Part shown: positions 27,238 through 34,980 of the stretch, piece after piece
Layout: every line of letters starts with the position of its first letter
Numbering within the stretch: the first letter of the stretch is position 1
NCBI GenBank assembly: GCA_963676845.2
Contig: CAXXKK010000031.1
Location: 84,717-148,716, forward strand
DNA from: G963662675 sp963676845
GTDB lineage: Bacteria; Bacteroidota; Bacteroidia; Bacteroidales; Prolixibacteraceae
Reading direction: 5' to 3'
Length of the DNA: 64,000 nt
Position numbers and translations under genes: made by a program
Notes under the pieces: model-generated
Seen by the model: the letters and a program-made list of their open reading frames with translations, nothing else
Databases searched by the model: none
What the model was told of the DNA's origin: nothing

Positions 27238-27495
27238 ATGAGAACATACAATTTTAAGAAACTTGAGATTAAACCTCAGGGAACATGGATTTCCCGACTT
27301 TTAAAATCAGAACATGCAAAAAAAACGGTAAAGTATGCTACCGCAGGGGCTGTAATTGGCTATATGCTGTTTTTCTTTTCAGATGCTGAAGGATCGGGCA
27401 TGTATTGGAGTGATGAAGCTTTGTCAAACGTAATTATGGGGTTGGGCTTTGGTATTTTTCTTACGAATAGCCCTTGTGCCCGGGGAAAGTGCTAA
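27238..27495 (+). CDS. Small membrane protein with Cys-containing tail
   Basis: An 85-residue protein with two membrane helices (about residues 30-47 and 61-77) and a C-terminus NSPCARGKC. The ATG at 27238 is preferred to one at 27196 because the extra 14 residues are unlike a conserved start. The layout resembles small Bacteroidota membrane proteins of the DUF6132 kind, but I cannot confirm the family. It stands alone. Confidence 0.6.
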   Translation: MRTYNFKKLEIKPQGTWISRLLKSEHAKKTVKYATAGAVIGYMLFFFSDAEGSGMYWSDEALSNVIMGLGFGIFLTNSPCARGKC

Positions 27496-27710
27496 AGACT
27501 AGTATTTTGCTAGTTTTGCGGTCGTTTATTGCTTTTGAAATACTTTTGTTTTCGTTCTATTTTGCTTGAAAATAAAAACATTTTGATTTTGAAAGATTTA
27601 CTTGATGAAAAAAGACAAAAAAACTTCTCCTACAATTTGATTATTTCAATTAAAACCACTTATTTTGCGAACTGTTTGAAAAACGTGTGATTCAGTAAAA
27701 ATATTAGACA

Positions 27711-27953
27711 ATGGCAAGAATTTGTCAAATTACCGGTAAAAAAGCGATGGTGGGAAACAATGTATCTCACTCAAATAGAAGGACAAAACGTCGTTTTAGT
27801 CCAAATCTATTCAATAAAAAGTTCTATCTTCCAGAAGAGGACAGATGGATAACATTGACTGTTTCTGCAGCAGGATTGCGTACCATTAATAAAAATGGAT
27901 TAGGCGCATCTTTGAAAGCAGCGCAAGAAAAGGGATTCGTAACGAATATTTAA
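27711..27953 (+). CDS. rpmB: 50S ribosomal protein L28
   Basis: An 80-residue ribosomal protein with the family start MARICQITGKKAMVGNNVSHSNRRTKRRF. It has one Cys only, so it is the zinc-free form. First gene of rpmB-rpmG-DUF4295, a conserved Bacteroidota order, with 11-bp spacing to rpmG. Confidence 0.97.
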   Translation: MARICQITGKKAMVGNNVSHSNRRTKRRFSPNLFNKKFYLPEEDRWITLTVSAAGLRTINKNGLGASLKAAQEKGFVTNI

Positions 27954-27964
27954 AGGAGTAAAAA

Positions 27965-28147
27965 ATGGCTAAGAAAGGTAATAGGGTTCAAGTTATTTTG
28001 GAATGTACCGAGCATAAACAAAGTGGTGTTGCGGGTACTTCAAGGTACATTACTACCAAAAACAGGAAAAATACTCCTGATCGTTTGGAGTTGAAAAAGT
28101 ACAATCCAATTTTGAAAAAAGTAACTGTTCACCGAGAAATTAAATAA
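27965..28147 (+). CDS. rpmG: 50S ribosomal protein L33
   Basis: A 60-residue ribosomal protein (MAKKGNRVQVILECTEHK, then SRYITTKNRKNTPDRLELKK cut here to its typical start). Only one Cys is present, so the zinc ribbon is absent, as in L28 next to it. A GGAG sequence stands before the start, one of few Shine-Dalgarno-like sites in the window. Confidence 0.97.
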   Translation: MAKKGNRVQVILECTEHKQSGVAGTSRYITTKNRKNTPDRLELKKYNPILKKVTVHREIK

Positions 28148-28155
28148 TTTGAGAT

Positions 28156-28308
28156 ATGGCAAAGAAAGCAGTTGCATCATTGCAAAAAGGAGCCGGTAAA
28201 GGTTACGCAAAAGTAATCAAGATGGTAAAATCGGATAAAACCGGAGCTTACACATTTCAAGAAGGTGTAGTGCCAAACGAAATGGTTAAAGATTATTTCA
28301 AAAAGTAA
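28156..28308 (+). CDS. DUF4295 small basic protein
   Basis: A 50-residue basic protein (starts MAKKAVASLQKGAGKGYAKV, ends VKDYFKK) 8 bp behind rpmG. DUF4295 is confined to Bacteroidota and always sits behind rpmG as far as I recall. A Bacteroidota-specific 50S protein, bL38, has been described from a Flavobacterium ribosome structure; I think this family may be that protein but am not certain. The gene is too short for most ORF filters. Confidence 0.88.
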   Translation: MAKKAVASLQKGAGKGYAKVIKMVKSDKTGAYTFQEGVVPNEMVKDYFKK

Positions 28309-28326
28309 AATATTTTTGCTTACTAG

Positions 28327-28363
28327 AAAAGCTTTCACTTTATAGGTGAAAGCTTTTTTTTTT
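28327..28363 (+). terminator. Terminator of the rpmB operon
   Basis: Twelve-base arms AAAAGCTTTCAC (28327-28338) and GTGAAAGCTTTT (28346-28357) with a 7-base loop and a long T run. Confidence 0.9.
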
Positions 28364-28371
28364 GTCCATTT

Positions 28372-29145
28372 TTATAGTAAAGGCGACTTTTCTGGCAGAA
28401 ATTTCCAAAATCGTTTAGGCATATGCTGTCGCTGAAGCTTTAGGTTTTTTCGTTCTTTAATATTAATGTGGTCAAAATAGGATTTCCATAAAATCTGATA
28501 CGTTTCTTCCTTTTCCTCCAGAATGTTTTCATTGACTTTTCCATTTGTTTCAGAAAAAGTCTTTTCGGTAAGAGTTACTTCTTGTGTGTTATGCAAGTTG
28601 TAATAGAATCCATAATCACGTAGCAGATCGTAAATGAGCCAATGTTGGTCGGCAAAGCGGTTTTTAAAATGATTGAGAACCAGCGGAAGCACATCGTATT
28701 CGGGTTCAATTGCCGCAAAGTAAATGTTGTCTTTAGTTTGCTGAAAACGTATAAACTGCATCATGCGCATCGCTTCACGCATAACCTGGCGTTTGATTTT
28801 TTTTAATTGAAGGACATCTTGGTCCCCAAAATCAGTTTCAATGCTTCTGTGTGAGTCAAATATGCGCCTGATAAAACGGTAAAGCTTCATCTCAATTCCG
28901 GCTTCATTCGAAAGAAAGACAGTATAGGGGAGGTCTTTATTTTTAGCATGAAGTTTTTTGTATAGCGCTTTCCAAACCCGACTCGATTTTTCTTCGTTTG
29001 TTGTGATGGTCTGGTTTTCTTCAAACAAATTCTCCTGGTAATTTGATTCTTTACAAATATCAGTTGGGATAATCTTCTGAGAATAACATTCAAAAACTAC
29101 AGTTAGAAAACCCTCAAAACTTCCGTCGTAAATTAAAAAGGCCAT
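28372..29145 (-). CDS. TIGR03915-family putative DNA repair protein
   Basis: A 257-residue protein of the DUF4130/TIGR03915 family (start MAFLIYDGSFEGFLTVVFEC; core around VMREAMRMMQFIRFQ and YFAAIEPEYDVLPLV). Members are always paired with the radical-SAM protein TIGR03916, here 4 bp upstream in the same direction. The C-terminus resembles a uracil-DNA-glycosylase-associated domain in some bacteria. The biochemical role is unproven; a role in DNA repair is inferred from the pairing, the partner's helix-hairpin-helix and the LexA-like neighbour. Confidence 0.85.
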   Translation of the reverse strand: MAFLIYDGSFEGFLTVVFECYSQKIIPTDICKESNYQENLFEENQTITTNEEKSSRVWKALYKKLHAKNKDLPYTVFLSNEAGIEMKLYRFIRRIFDSHRSIETDFGDQDVLQLKKIKRQVMREAMRMMQFIRFQQTKDNIYFAAIEPEYDVLPLVLNHFKNRFADQHWLIYDLLRDYGFYYNLHNTQEVTLTEKTFSETNGKVNENILEEKEETYQILWKSYFDHINIKERKNLKLQRQHMPKRFWKFLPEKSPLL

Positions 29146-29149
29146 ATTA

Positions 29150-30457
29150 CTAATCTTTGTAATGAAGTTGTTTTGCTGATTTCAATTCAGGCTGGTTGAA
29201 ATAAAACAAGCTGAGTTGTGTGTCTTCTGCTTTTATCCGTTTTGATTTGCTGGTATGGATAATGTGCTGTCTTAGTCTATCGGCTTCCCAATCTTTTAAG
29301 TGTGAAGGAAGTTCATTGCAGGTAATAAAGTATTGTGCCCGTTTCATAACTATCCCAATTTTTTTAAGATGATAACTGGTAAGCTTTCTGAAGCGCCGGG
29401 CATCCATAATCATCTTTGCCGATTGAACACCAATTCCGGGGACACGCAAAATCATTTCATAATCAGCATGGTTAATATCAACAGGGAAAAGATGAAGATT
29501 CCGGATGGCATAAGCCAGTTTGGGATCAATCTCTAAATCTAAAAAAGGTTGATCATCTGTAAGAATTTCTTCCGCCTTAAAATGATAAAAACGCATGAGC
29601 CAGTCGCTTTGATAAAGCCTGTTTTCACGCACAAGCGGGGGCGACTGAATTGCCGGAAGTCGCAGGTCATATTCGTTTACTGGAATATATCCGGAATAAT
29701 ATACGCGCTTTAGTTGTTGTTGCCCGTAAAAGTTGGAGGCAAGCCTGAGGATTTGTTGGTCGCTATCAGGAGTGGCTCCTACAATGAGTTGGGTGCTTTG
29801 TCCTGCAGGTGTAAACTGAGGAGCTTTTCGGAACTTTTTTCGTTCTTCCTTGTAAACCTGAATTCCCTCTTTAATTTGGTTCATGGGCTGTAAGACCGAA
29901 CTAAAACTTTTTTCGGGAGCCAATTTTAACAGTTGTTGTTCTGTTGGTATTTCAATGTTTACACTCATGCGGTCGGTATAACGTCCGGCTTCCTGTATCA
30001 GTTGCTGACTAGCGCCGGGAATGGCTTTAATATGTATATAGCCGTTGTAGCGTTCTTCAAGGCGAAGCTTCTTGGTTACCTGCATGAGCCGTTCCATGGT
30101 AAAGTCGGGGTTTTTAATCACCCCGGAACTTAAGAACAGACCTTCAATGTAATTTCTGCGGTAAAAACTGATTGTTAAGTCAACAATTTCCTGAACCGAG
30201 AAACTGGCTCGGGGCAGATCATTGCTTCGGCGGTTGATACAATAAGCACAGTCGTAGATGCAATAATTGCTCATAAGGATTTTTAGCAGACTTACACATC
30301 TTCCGTCGTCGGTAAAACTATGGCATATTCCGCAAGCAACCGCGTTTCCTAATCCACCTTTCGTGTTTCTGCGGTTATTTCCACTCGAAGAACAGGAAAC
30401 ATCGTACTTGGCTGCATCTGCCAATATTTTTAGTTTTTCTTCAATGCTTTGTTTCAT
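29150..30457 (-). CDS. TIGR03916 radical-SAM DNA modification/repair protein
   Basis: A 435-residue radical-SAM enzyme. The iron-sulfur motif C-x3-C-x2-C lies at residues 66, 70 and 73 (YCIYDCAYC). Further cysteines at 42, 45 and 54 (CGIC...C) may bind a second cluster. A helix-hairpin-helix DNA-binding motif follows near residue 345 (VPGIGVQSAKMIMDA). With its partner TIGR03915 it is annotated as a putative DNA modification or repair enzyme; some relatives resemble spore photoproduct lyase in outline. The promoter region, shared with a divergent LexA-like gene, contains two operator-like dyads. Confidence 0.88.
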   Translation of the reverse strand: MKQSIEEKLKILADAAKYDVSCSSSGNNRRNTKGGLGNAVACGICHSFTDDGRCVSLLKILMSNYCIYDCAYCINRRSNDLPRASFSVQEIVDLTISFYRRNYIEGLFLSSGVIKNPDFTMERLMQVTKKLRLEERYNGYIHIKAIPGASQQLIQEAGRYTDRMSVNIEIPTEQQLLKLAPEKSFSSVLQPMNQIKEGIQVYKEERKKFRKAPQFTPAGQSTQLIVGATPDSDQQILRLASNFYGQQQLKRVYYSGYIPVNEYDLRLPAIQSPPLVRENRLYQSDWLMRFYHFKAEEILTDDQPFLDLEIDPKLAYAIRNLHLFPVDINHADYEMILRVPGIGVQSAKMIMDARRFRKLTSYHLKKIGIVMKRAQYFITCNELPSHLKDWEADRLRQHIIHTSKSKRIKAEDTQLSLFYFNQPELKSAKQLHYKD

Positions 30458-30501
30458 GATCAGCTATATTTACATGGAGTTATTGCTATAGCGCACAAAA
30501 A

Positions 30502-30509
30502 CAAAATTA
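30502..30509 (-). promoter_or_regulatory. -7 element of the TIGR03916 gene
   Basis: CAAAATTA read on the minus strand is TAATTTTG, matching TAnnTTTG, 45 bp upstream of the start. The two dyads at 30509-30542 lie where the -33 element and spacer would be, so a bound repressor would block this promoter. Confidence 0.45.
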
Positions 30510-30523
30510 CTAAAATAATTAGT
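30509..30523. promoter_or_regulatory. Operator-like dyad 1 (ACTAA-N5-TTAGT)
   Basis: ACTAA and TTAGT flank 5 bp. It shares the core CTAA-N5-TTAG with a second dyad centred 19 bp away, in the intergenic region between TIGR03916 and the LexA-like gene. Confidence 0.6.
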
Positions 30524-30527
30524 AATT

Positions 30528-30542
30528 GCTAAAAATATTAGC
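30528..30542. promoter_or_regulatory. Operator-like dyad 2 (GCTAA-N5-TTAGC)
   Basis: GCTAA and TTAGC flank 5 bp; same consensus RCTAA-N5-TTAGY as dyad 1. It lies 31 bp before the start codon of the LexA-like repressor, the likely binder. Confidence 0.6.
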
Positions 30543-30572
30543 TAGTTTTAAAGCCAATGAAAAAAGGTTAAT

Positions 30573-31346
30573 ATGAATCATTTAGCTCAAAATATTAAAT
30601 ACTTAAGACGGGTAAATAAACTTACACAGTCGGAGCTTGCAGACATGTTTGAGATTAAACGCTCGCAGGTTGGAGCTTATGAAGAGGGGAGGGCGACTCC
30701 TAAAATTCAGATCATGCAGGATCTGGCAAAACAGTTTAGCCTGACTCTTGACGAGTTAATTGCTTGTGATTTTGAAACAGAAGGTTTACCAAAACCAGAT
30801 TCTGTTTCTAAAGGTTTGCAGGTGCTGCCTATTGTTGTCGATGAGAAGAATGACGAATTGATTCCCATCGTTCCGGTAAAAGCTTCAGCGGGTTATTTAA
30901 ACGGTTATGCTGATCCTGAATATATTGAGCAGTTACCACGTTTCTCAATGCCGGTTCCTGAGTTGTCCGGTGGGGCGACTTATCGTGTTTTTCAAATTAA
31001 GGGAGATAGCATGCTGCCTGTTTTGCCCGATTCGTATATTTTTTGTGAGTATATTGAATCTGATGTAGATATTAAGGATGGACAGGCTTATATAGTAATA
31101 ACGAAAGATGATGGCTTGGTTTATAAAAGAGTTTACCAACGAAAAACCGGAAGTTTACTCTTAAAGTCTGATAATGTTGAGTATGATTCTTACGAAATTG
31201 AAAGTGCATCTGTATTGGAGTTATGGAAAGCAAAAGGAATCTTAAGTTTTGACTTGCCTCAGCCAGAACAGATTGAAAATCAAAAAATATCCGAAACTTT
31301 ATCTGAAATAAAAGAAGAAATAAGAAGGTTAAGAGAAGCTTGGTAA
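30573..31346 (+). CDS. LexA-like repressor: XRE HTH plus S24 peptidase
   Basis: A 257-residue repressor with an XRE-type helix-turn-helix (about residues 5-62: LTQSELADMFEIKRSQVGAY) and a C-terminal S24 autopeptidase domain. The expected cleavage pair Ala106-Gly107 (KASAGY), Ser146 (KGDSM) and Lys185 (VYKRV) are all present at LexA-like spacings. A coiled coil closes the protein. This suggests RecA-stimulated self-cleavage, by family knowledge. It is divergent from the TIGR03915/TIGR03916 pair, with two dyads between. It differs from classical LexA, which has a winged helix and not an XRE domain. Confidence 0.9.
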   Translation: MNHLAQNIKYLRRVNKLTQSELADMFEIKRSQVGAYEEGRATPKIQIMQDLAKQFSLTLDELIACDFETEGLPKPDSVSKGLQVLPIVVDEKNDELIPIVPVKASAGYLNGYADPEYIEQLPRFSMPVPELSGGATYRVFQIKGDSMLPVLPDSYIFCEYIESDVDIKDGQAYIVITKDDGLVYKRVYQRKTGSLLLKSDNVEYDSYEIESASVLELWKAKGILSFDLPQPEQIENQKISETLSEIKEEIRRLREAW

Positions 31347-31355
31347 TTTGAAAAG

Positions 31356-31394
31356 AAATGCCTCCCTGTATGTACCTCACACAGGAAGGCATTT
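31356..31394. terminator. Bidirectional terminator, repressor / TonB receptor
   Basis: Fourteen-base arms (31356-31369 and 31381-31394) with one mismatch and an 11-base loop lie between two convergent genes. Confidence 0.7.
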
Positions 31395-31399
31395 ATATT

Positions 31400-33451
31400 T
31401 TAATTGAAATCCAGATGATATTTTAATCCCATACTAATCCATCGTCCTGGTTGCATTACATTACCAAGATCGACATAAGATTGATCGAATAAATTTGATG
31501 CAGTTACATAAATTTGCATATCATCCGATTTATAATACAGTTTTACATCGGTAAGCCAATAGGGATCATATTCTGCTTCACCAGCATAACTGGCATTTTC
31601 ATATTTGGCGTATGTTCCGTTTCTGTCTTGAAATGAGATTTTCCAATTGGCATAAATATTTTTCCAAATAGAATGATCAAGTCCGATTTCCAGTTTATGC
31701 TTCAGGTTATCTAATGCATAATAAGAAAGGAAGTTGTTGTCTCCTTTCTTTACATTATTATAGGAGTAGCTTGTCGTAATCTTTTTCAGGAAGAAATTTC
31801 GTTTAAGGACTTTATTGAAGTTGATGTCCACTGAAGCCTCCACTCCATCTGAGATTAACTCCGTGAGGTTTTCTGTTTTCCACAATTCTTCTTCTGAAGA
31901 ACGAACCCAGTCAATCATATCTTTCCCATTTCTATGGTAATAGGTAAAGTGTCCCTGGATTGAAGGTGTGTTATACTTCAAGCCTCCTTCAAGTGTTGTT
32001 GATTTTTCCGGGTTTAAATCAGGATTCCCCACGTTTGTTGGTCCTGAATAATATAAATCCGTGAAAGTTGGCATTCGAAGTGATTTATTGTATGAAGTAT
32101 ATATCTTCAGAGGTTCAGAAATCTGATAGCTCATGTCAATTCCGGGGTAGATATTCCATTCAAAATCCAGATCAGAAATCCAGTTTGCCATGGCTCCAGC
32201 TGATACCGTGAATTTATTTATGTAGAATGTGTGTTCTAAAAAATACGAAGCTGTTGTTCGGGAATGTGACTTGGTGAAAAATTGACCATCTTCTCCCGGA
32301 ACTTCGATTGGTTCCTGTAAATCATCACCCAGAACATTACTCCATATATTTTCAGAACGAAATTCCGCTCCAAAAGCTGTTTTTCCCAATTTCCAATTAA
32401 ACCAGCTGTTTAAGTTTGTTCCAAGAACATCGGTCATGTGATAATTGTGTCCTGAATACCACGAGGCCGGATTGTCGCGAAATAATTCGAAACGATCCTG
32501 ATGTCTTCTCCAATAAAGTGCCGGTGTAAAATGAAGTTTTACCCCGGTCTCCATTTTTACTGAAGCAAAAGTTGTTTTTGTTTGCTCAAACTGGTTTGGG
32601 TATGAGGGAGAATAAAAATTGTTTGCCCCAAAGGATTTGTTGGAATATCCAATTTGTATATCCAGATCTCCGGGAGTTGTTTTTAAGTTTCCCTGATAAA
32701 AAACATTGTACGTGTCGAAATCTGTATTGACAATGTACCCGTCAGATGATGAATTACTAACAGCAATAAAGCTGTTGAGCTTTCCTGTTGATACATTTCC
32801 GGAAAGGTTTAAATCGCGGAGTTGATGTTCCCCAAACGACACATCTGCATCCAGTGCATTTGAATCATCGGTTTCTGTGATGATGTTAATTGCTCCGGAA
32901 AAAGCGTTTGGACCATAAACCCGGGCTGATGGGCCTTCCAAAATTTCAATACGTTTGATGCTTTTAAAACTAACCGGCAGGTTGAGGCTGTGATGGCCGG
33001 TTTGCGGATCGGAAATGTTTATTCCGTTGAGAAGAATGAGGGTTTGATCGAAACTACCTCCCCTGACTGATACGTCAGCTTGTATACCATATTTCCCTCG
33101 TTGTCGAATGTCGACGCCAATGGCATACTCCAGAAGGTCTTGTAAACTGCTGGCCGGAGCCGCTTCGATCTCATCACGCTCGATCACGGAAACAATCCGT
33201 GCCACCTGCGAGTAGCTTGCAGGTGCTCTTTGGGCACTAACCTCAATCTCATCAAGGTCGTATTCCATGCTAACTTTCGTGGTGTCGATCTGGGCAGAAG
33301 CATCATTAGGCAAGGCTACAGTAAGGTAAGTTACAGCAAGAACTGCAATTTTTACCTGTTTCCTTAATGCCTGGAACAATGAATACTTTTGTCCTCCCCA
33401 ACGTTTGAAAGTGAGCATTTGAGCCCTTTCGTTGTTGATACACTTTTTCAT
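31400..33451 (-). CDS. TonB-dependent outer-membrane receptor
   Basis: A 683-residue receptor. A long N-terminal signal (hydrophobic part about residues 33-48, ending DASA) precedes the plug domain, which starts near residue 65 with DEIEVSAQRAP as the TonB box region and continues through DLLEYAIGVDIRQRGKYGIQ and VSVRGGSFDQTLILLNGINI. The 22-strand barrel follows and ends in a typical GLKYHLDF. The start FKRWGGQKYSLFQALRKQVK is seen in Bacteroidota BtuB-like receptors, but the substrate is not shown; no cobalamin riboswitch was found upstream. There is no SusD partner and no carboxypeptidase-like N-domain. Confidence 0.92.
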   Translation of the reverse strand: MKKCINNERAQMLTFKRWGGQKYSLFQALRKQVKIAVLAVTYLTVALPNDASAQIDTTKVSMEYDLDEIEVSAQRAPASYSQVARIVSVIERDEIEAAPASSLQDLLEYAIGVDIRQRGKYGIQADVSVRGGSFDQTLILLNGINISDPQTGHHSLNLPVSFKSIKRIEILEGPSARVYGPNAFSGAINIITETDDSNALDADVSFGEHQLRDLNLSGNVSTGKLNSFIAVSNSSSDGYIVNTDFDTYNVFYQGNLKTTPGDLDIQIGYSNKSFGANNFYSPSYPNQFEQTKTTFASVKMETGVKLHFTPALYWRRHQDRFELFRDNPASWYSGHNYHMTDVLGTNLNSWFNWKLGKTAFGAEFRSENIWSNVLGDDLQEPIEVPGEDGQFFTKSHSRTTASYFLEHTFYINKFTVSAGAMANWISDLDFEWNIYPGIDMSYQISEPLKIYTSYNKSLRMPTFTDLYYSGPTNVGNPDLNPEKSTTLEGGLKYNTPSIQGHFTYYHRNGKDMIDWVRSSEEELWKTENLTELISDGVEASVDINFNKVLKRNFFLKKITTSYSYNNVKKGDNNFLSYYALDNLKHKLEIGLDHSIWKNIYANWKISFQDRNGTYAKYENASYAGEAEYDPYWLTDVKLYYKSDDMQIYVTASNLFDQSYVDLGNVMQPGRWISMGLKYHLDFN

Positions 33452-33782
33452 TAAATAATTGAATTTATAATTCAGGCCAGCAAAAGTATTGAATAATTAT
33501 TGTGAAAAAGGAAAAATAAGTAGATGTAATCTTATAAATTACAAAAAAATCACTTCAATTCAGATATAATCCAGATAAAAAAACTTGTTTAAAAACAGAA
33601 AATAAAAACTAAACAGTTTTATGTAAATTACCGTAAATGATCTTGTGTGCTGATAATCAGCTCTAATAAATTTCCTTTATGCTGAATAAATAAAATCTAA
33701 TAATAAAAGACTCTAAATTCTTTTATTTCATGTTTTTGTAATTTATATTTGTTCTAAACAATAACAGATAAAACTTTTTGCC
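33452..33782. other. AT-rich divergent region, TonB receptor / ECF sigma
   Basis: 331 bp without a gene, very rich in A and T. A TATATTTG element at 33744-33751 could be the -7 box of the ECF gene. Nothing resembling a riboswitch is visible. Confidence 0.5.
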
Positions 33783-34289
33783 ATGACACAACTACAGTTT
33801 AATAACGCATTACTTGGATTGCAAGACAAACTTTTGTATTACGCACTTAGTTTGACATCAGATCACGAAAAAGCACAAGATTTGCTTCAAGAGACTTTTT
33901 TGAAAGCATTAACTTATCGTGATAAGTTTACACAGAACACAAATTTTAAAGCCTGGATTTATACAATAATGAAGAATACCTTCATTAATAATTACAGGAG
34001 AAACATGAAAGCTAAAAATACTTTTGATGCATCGAATAATGAATTTAATATGAAGATGACTAAAGATAAAGTTTATCCATCTCCGGATTCATTCTATAGC
34101 TCAAAAGAAATTTTGAAGAGTATTAATTCATTGGAGGATGAATATAAGGTTCCTTTTAAAATGTTTTTAGACGGTTATAAGTATAAAGAGATTGCAGAAC
34201 ACTTAAATCTTCCATTAGGTACAATTAAGAGTCGTATCTTCTTTACAAGAAAGAAATTGGAGAAGTCATTAAAAGAATACGCAAATTAG
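33783..34289 (+). CDS. Orphan ECF sigma factor
   Basis: A 168-residue ECF sigma protein: region 2 at about residues 10-75 (LYYALSLTSDHEKAQDLLQE, FKAWIYTIMKNTFINNYRR) and region 4 at about 110-160 (YKYKEIAEHLNLPLGTIKSR). No anti-sigma or FecR-like gene is next to it, and a terminator follows. The gene is divergent from a TonB-dependent receptor but iron-type signalling parts (FecR, receptor signalling domain) are missing. Confidence 0.92.
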   Translation: MTQLQFNNALLGLQDKLLYYALSLTSDHEKAQDLLQETFLKALTYRDKFTQNTNFKAWIYTIMKNTFINNYRRNMKAKNTFDASNNEFNMKMTKDKVYPSPDSFYSSKEILKSINSLEDEYKVPFKMFLDGYKYKEIAEHLNLPLGTIKSRIFFTRKKLEKSLKEYAN

Positions 34290-34335
34290 ATTTTTTATAA
34301 AGAAAAAGAATAGAGATTTATTGGTTTTAGTATTG

Positions 34336-34367
34336 AAGATGATCTACAGTGTAGGTCATCTTTTTTA
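34336..34367 (+). terminator. Terminator after the orphan ECF gene
   Basis: Twelve-base arms AAGATGATCTAC (34336-34347) and GTAGGTCATCTT (34351-34362) with one G-U pair and a 3-base loop, followed by T residues. Confidence 0.85.
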
Positions 34368-34422
34368 TTTTAATCTTTTAATTTTGAGCTAAACTGAATT
34401 ATAAAATAAAAGATCATTCATT

Positions 34423-34980
34423 ATGAAAAAAATTGCAGTACATCTTGCCCCTGGATTTGAAGAAGTTGAAGCTATTACAATCATTGATGTGTTGAGGAGA
34501 GCTGAATTTGATGTTTTAACTGTTTCTATAACAGAAGATAATAAGGTTACAGGAGCTCACGATGTTCCGGTAATTGCAGATAAGCTTTTTGAGGAGATTA
34601 ATTATTCCGAAATCGATATGATTATTCTTCCAGGAGGAATGCCGGGAAGTAAGAATCTGGATCAACACGATGGTTTAAAAAAGCAGATTCTATCTTTTAA
34701 AGCTGCAGATAAACCAATGGGGGCTATTTGTGCGGCGCCTATGGTCTTAGGTCATTTAAATGTATTGGACGGTAAAAACGCAGTTTGCTATCCTGGTTTT
34801 GAAAAGGAGCTTTATGGTGCAGATGTTGTATCTGAGCCTGCAGTTATTGATGGAAAAATAGTTACAGGACGGGGAGTAGGGGCAGCCTTACACTTTTCGT
34901 TAAAGGTTGTTGAATTATTGGATAGTAAGGCTAAGGCAGATAAACTCGCTAATGCAATGTTGGTTCCAGCCTGGAGTTAA
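34423..34980 (+). CDS. DJ-1/PfpI family protein
   Basis: A 185-residue class I glutamine amidotransferase-like protein of the DJ-1/YajL type: start KKIAVHLAPGFEEVEA (conserved Glu near residue 15), nucleophile Cys in AICAAPMVLG (about residue 106) and VTGRGVGAALHFSLKVVE near the end. YajL/DJ-1 proteins act in oxidative or carbonyl stress. Its stop overlaps that of the convergent kinase by 4 bp. Confidence 0.92.
   Translation: MKKIAVHLAPGFEEVEAITIIDVLRRAEFDVLTVSITEDNKVTGAHDVPVIADKLFEEINYSEIDMIILPGGMPGSKNLDQHDGLKKQILSFKAADKPMGAICAAPMVLGHLNVLDGKNAVCYPGFEKELYGADVVSEPAVIDGKIVTGRGVGAALHFSLKVVELLDSKAKADKLANAMLVPAWS

Noticed and set aside
33452..33782. Cobalamin riboswitch before the BtuB-like TonB receptor
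   Set aside because: Looked for conserved B12-box and core helices on the minus strand; the region is only AT-rich.
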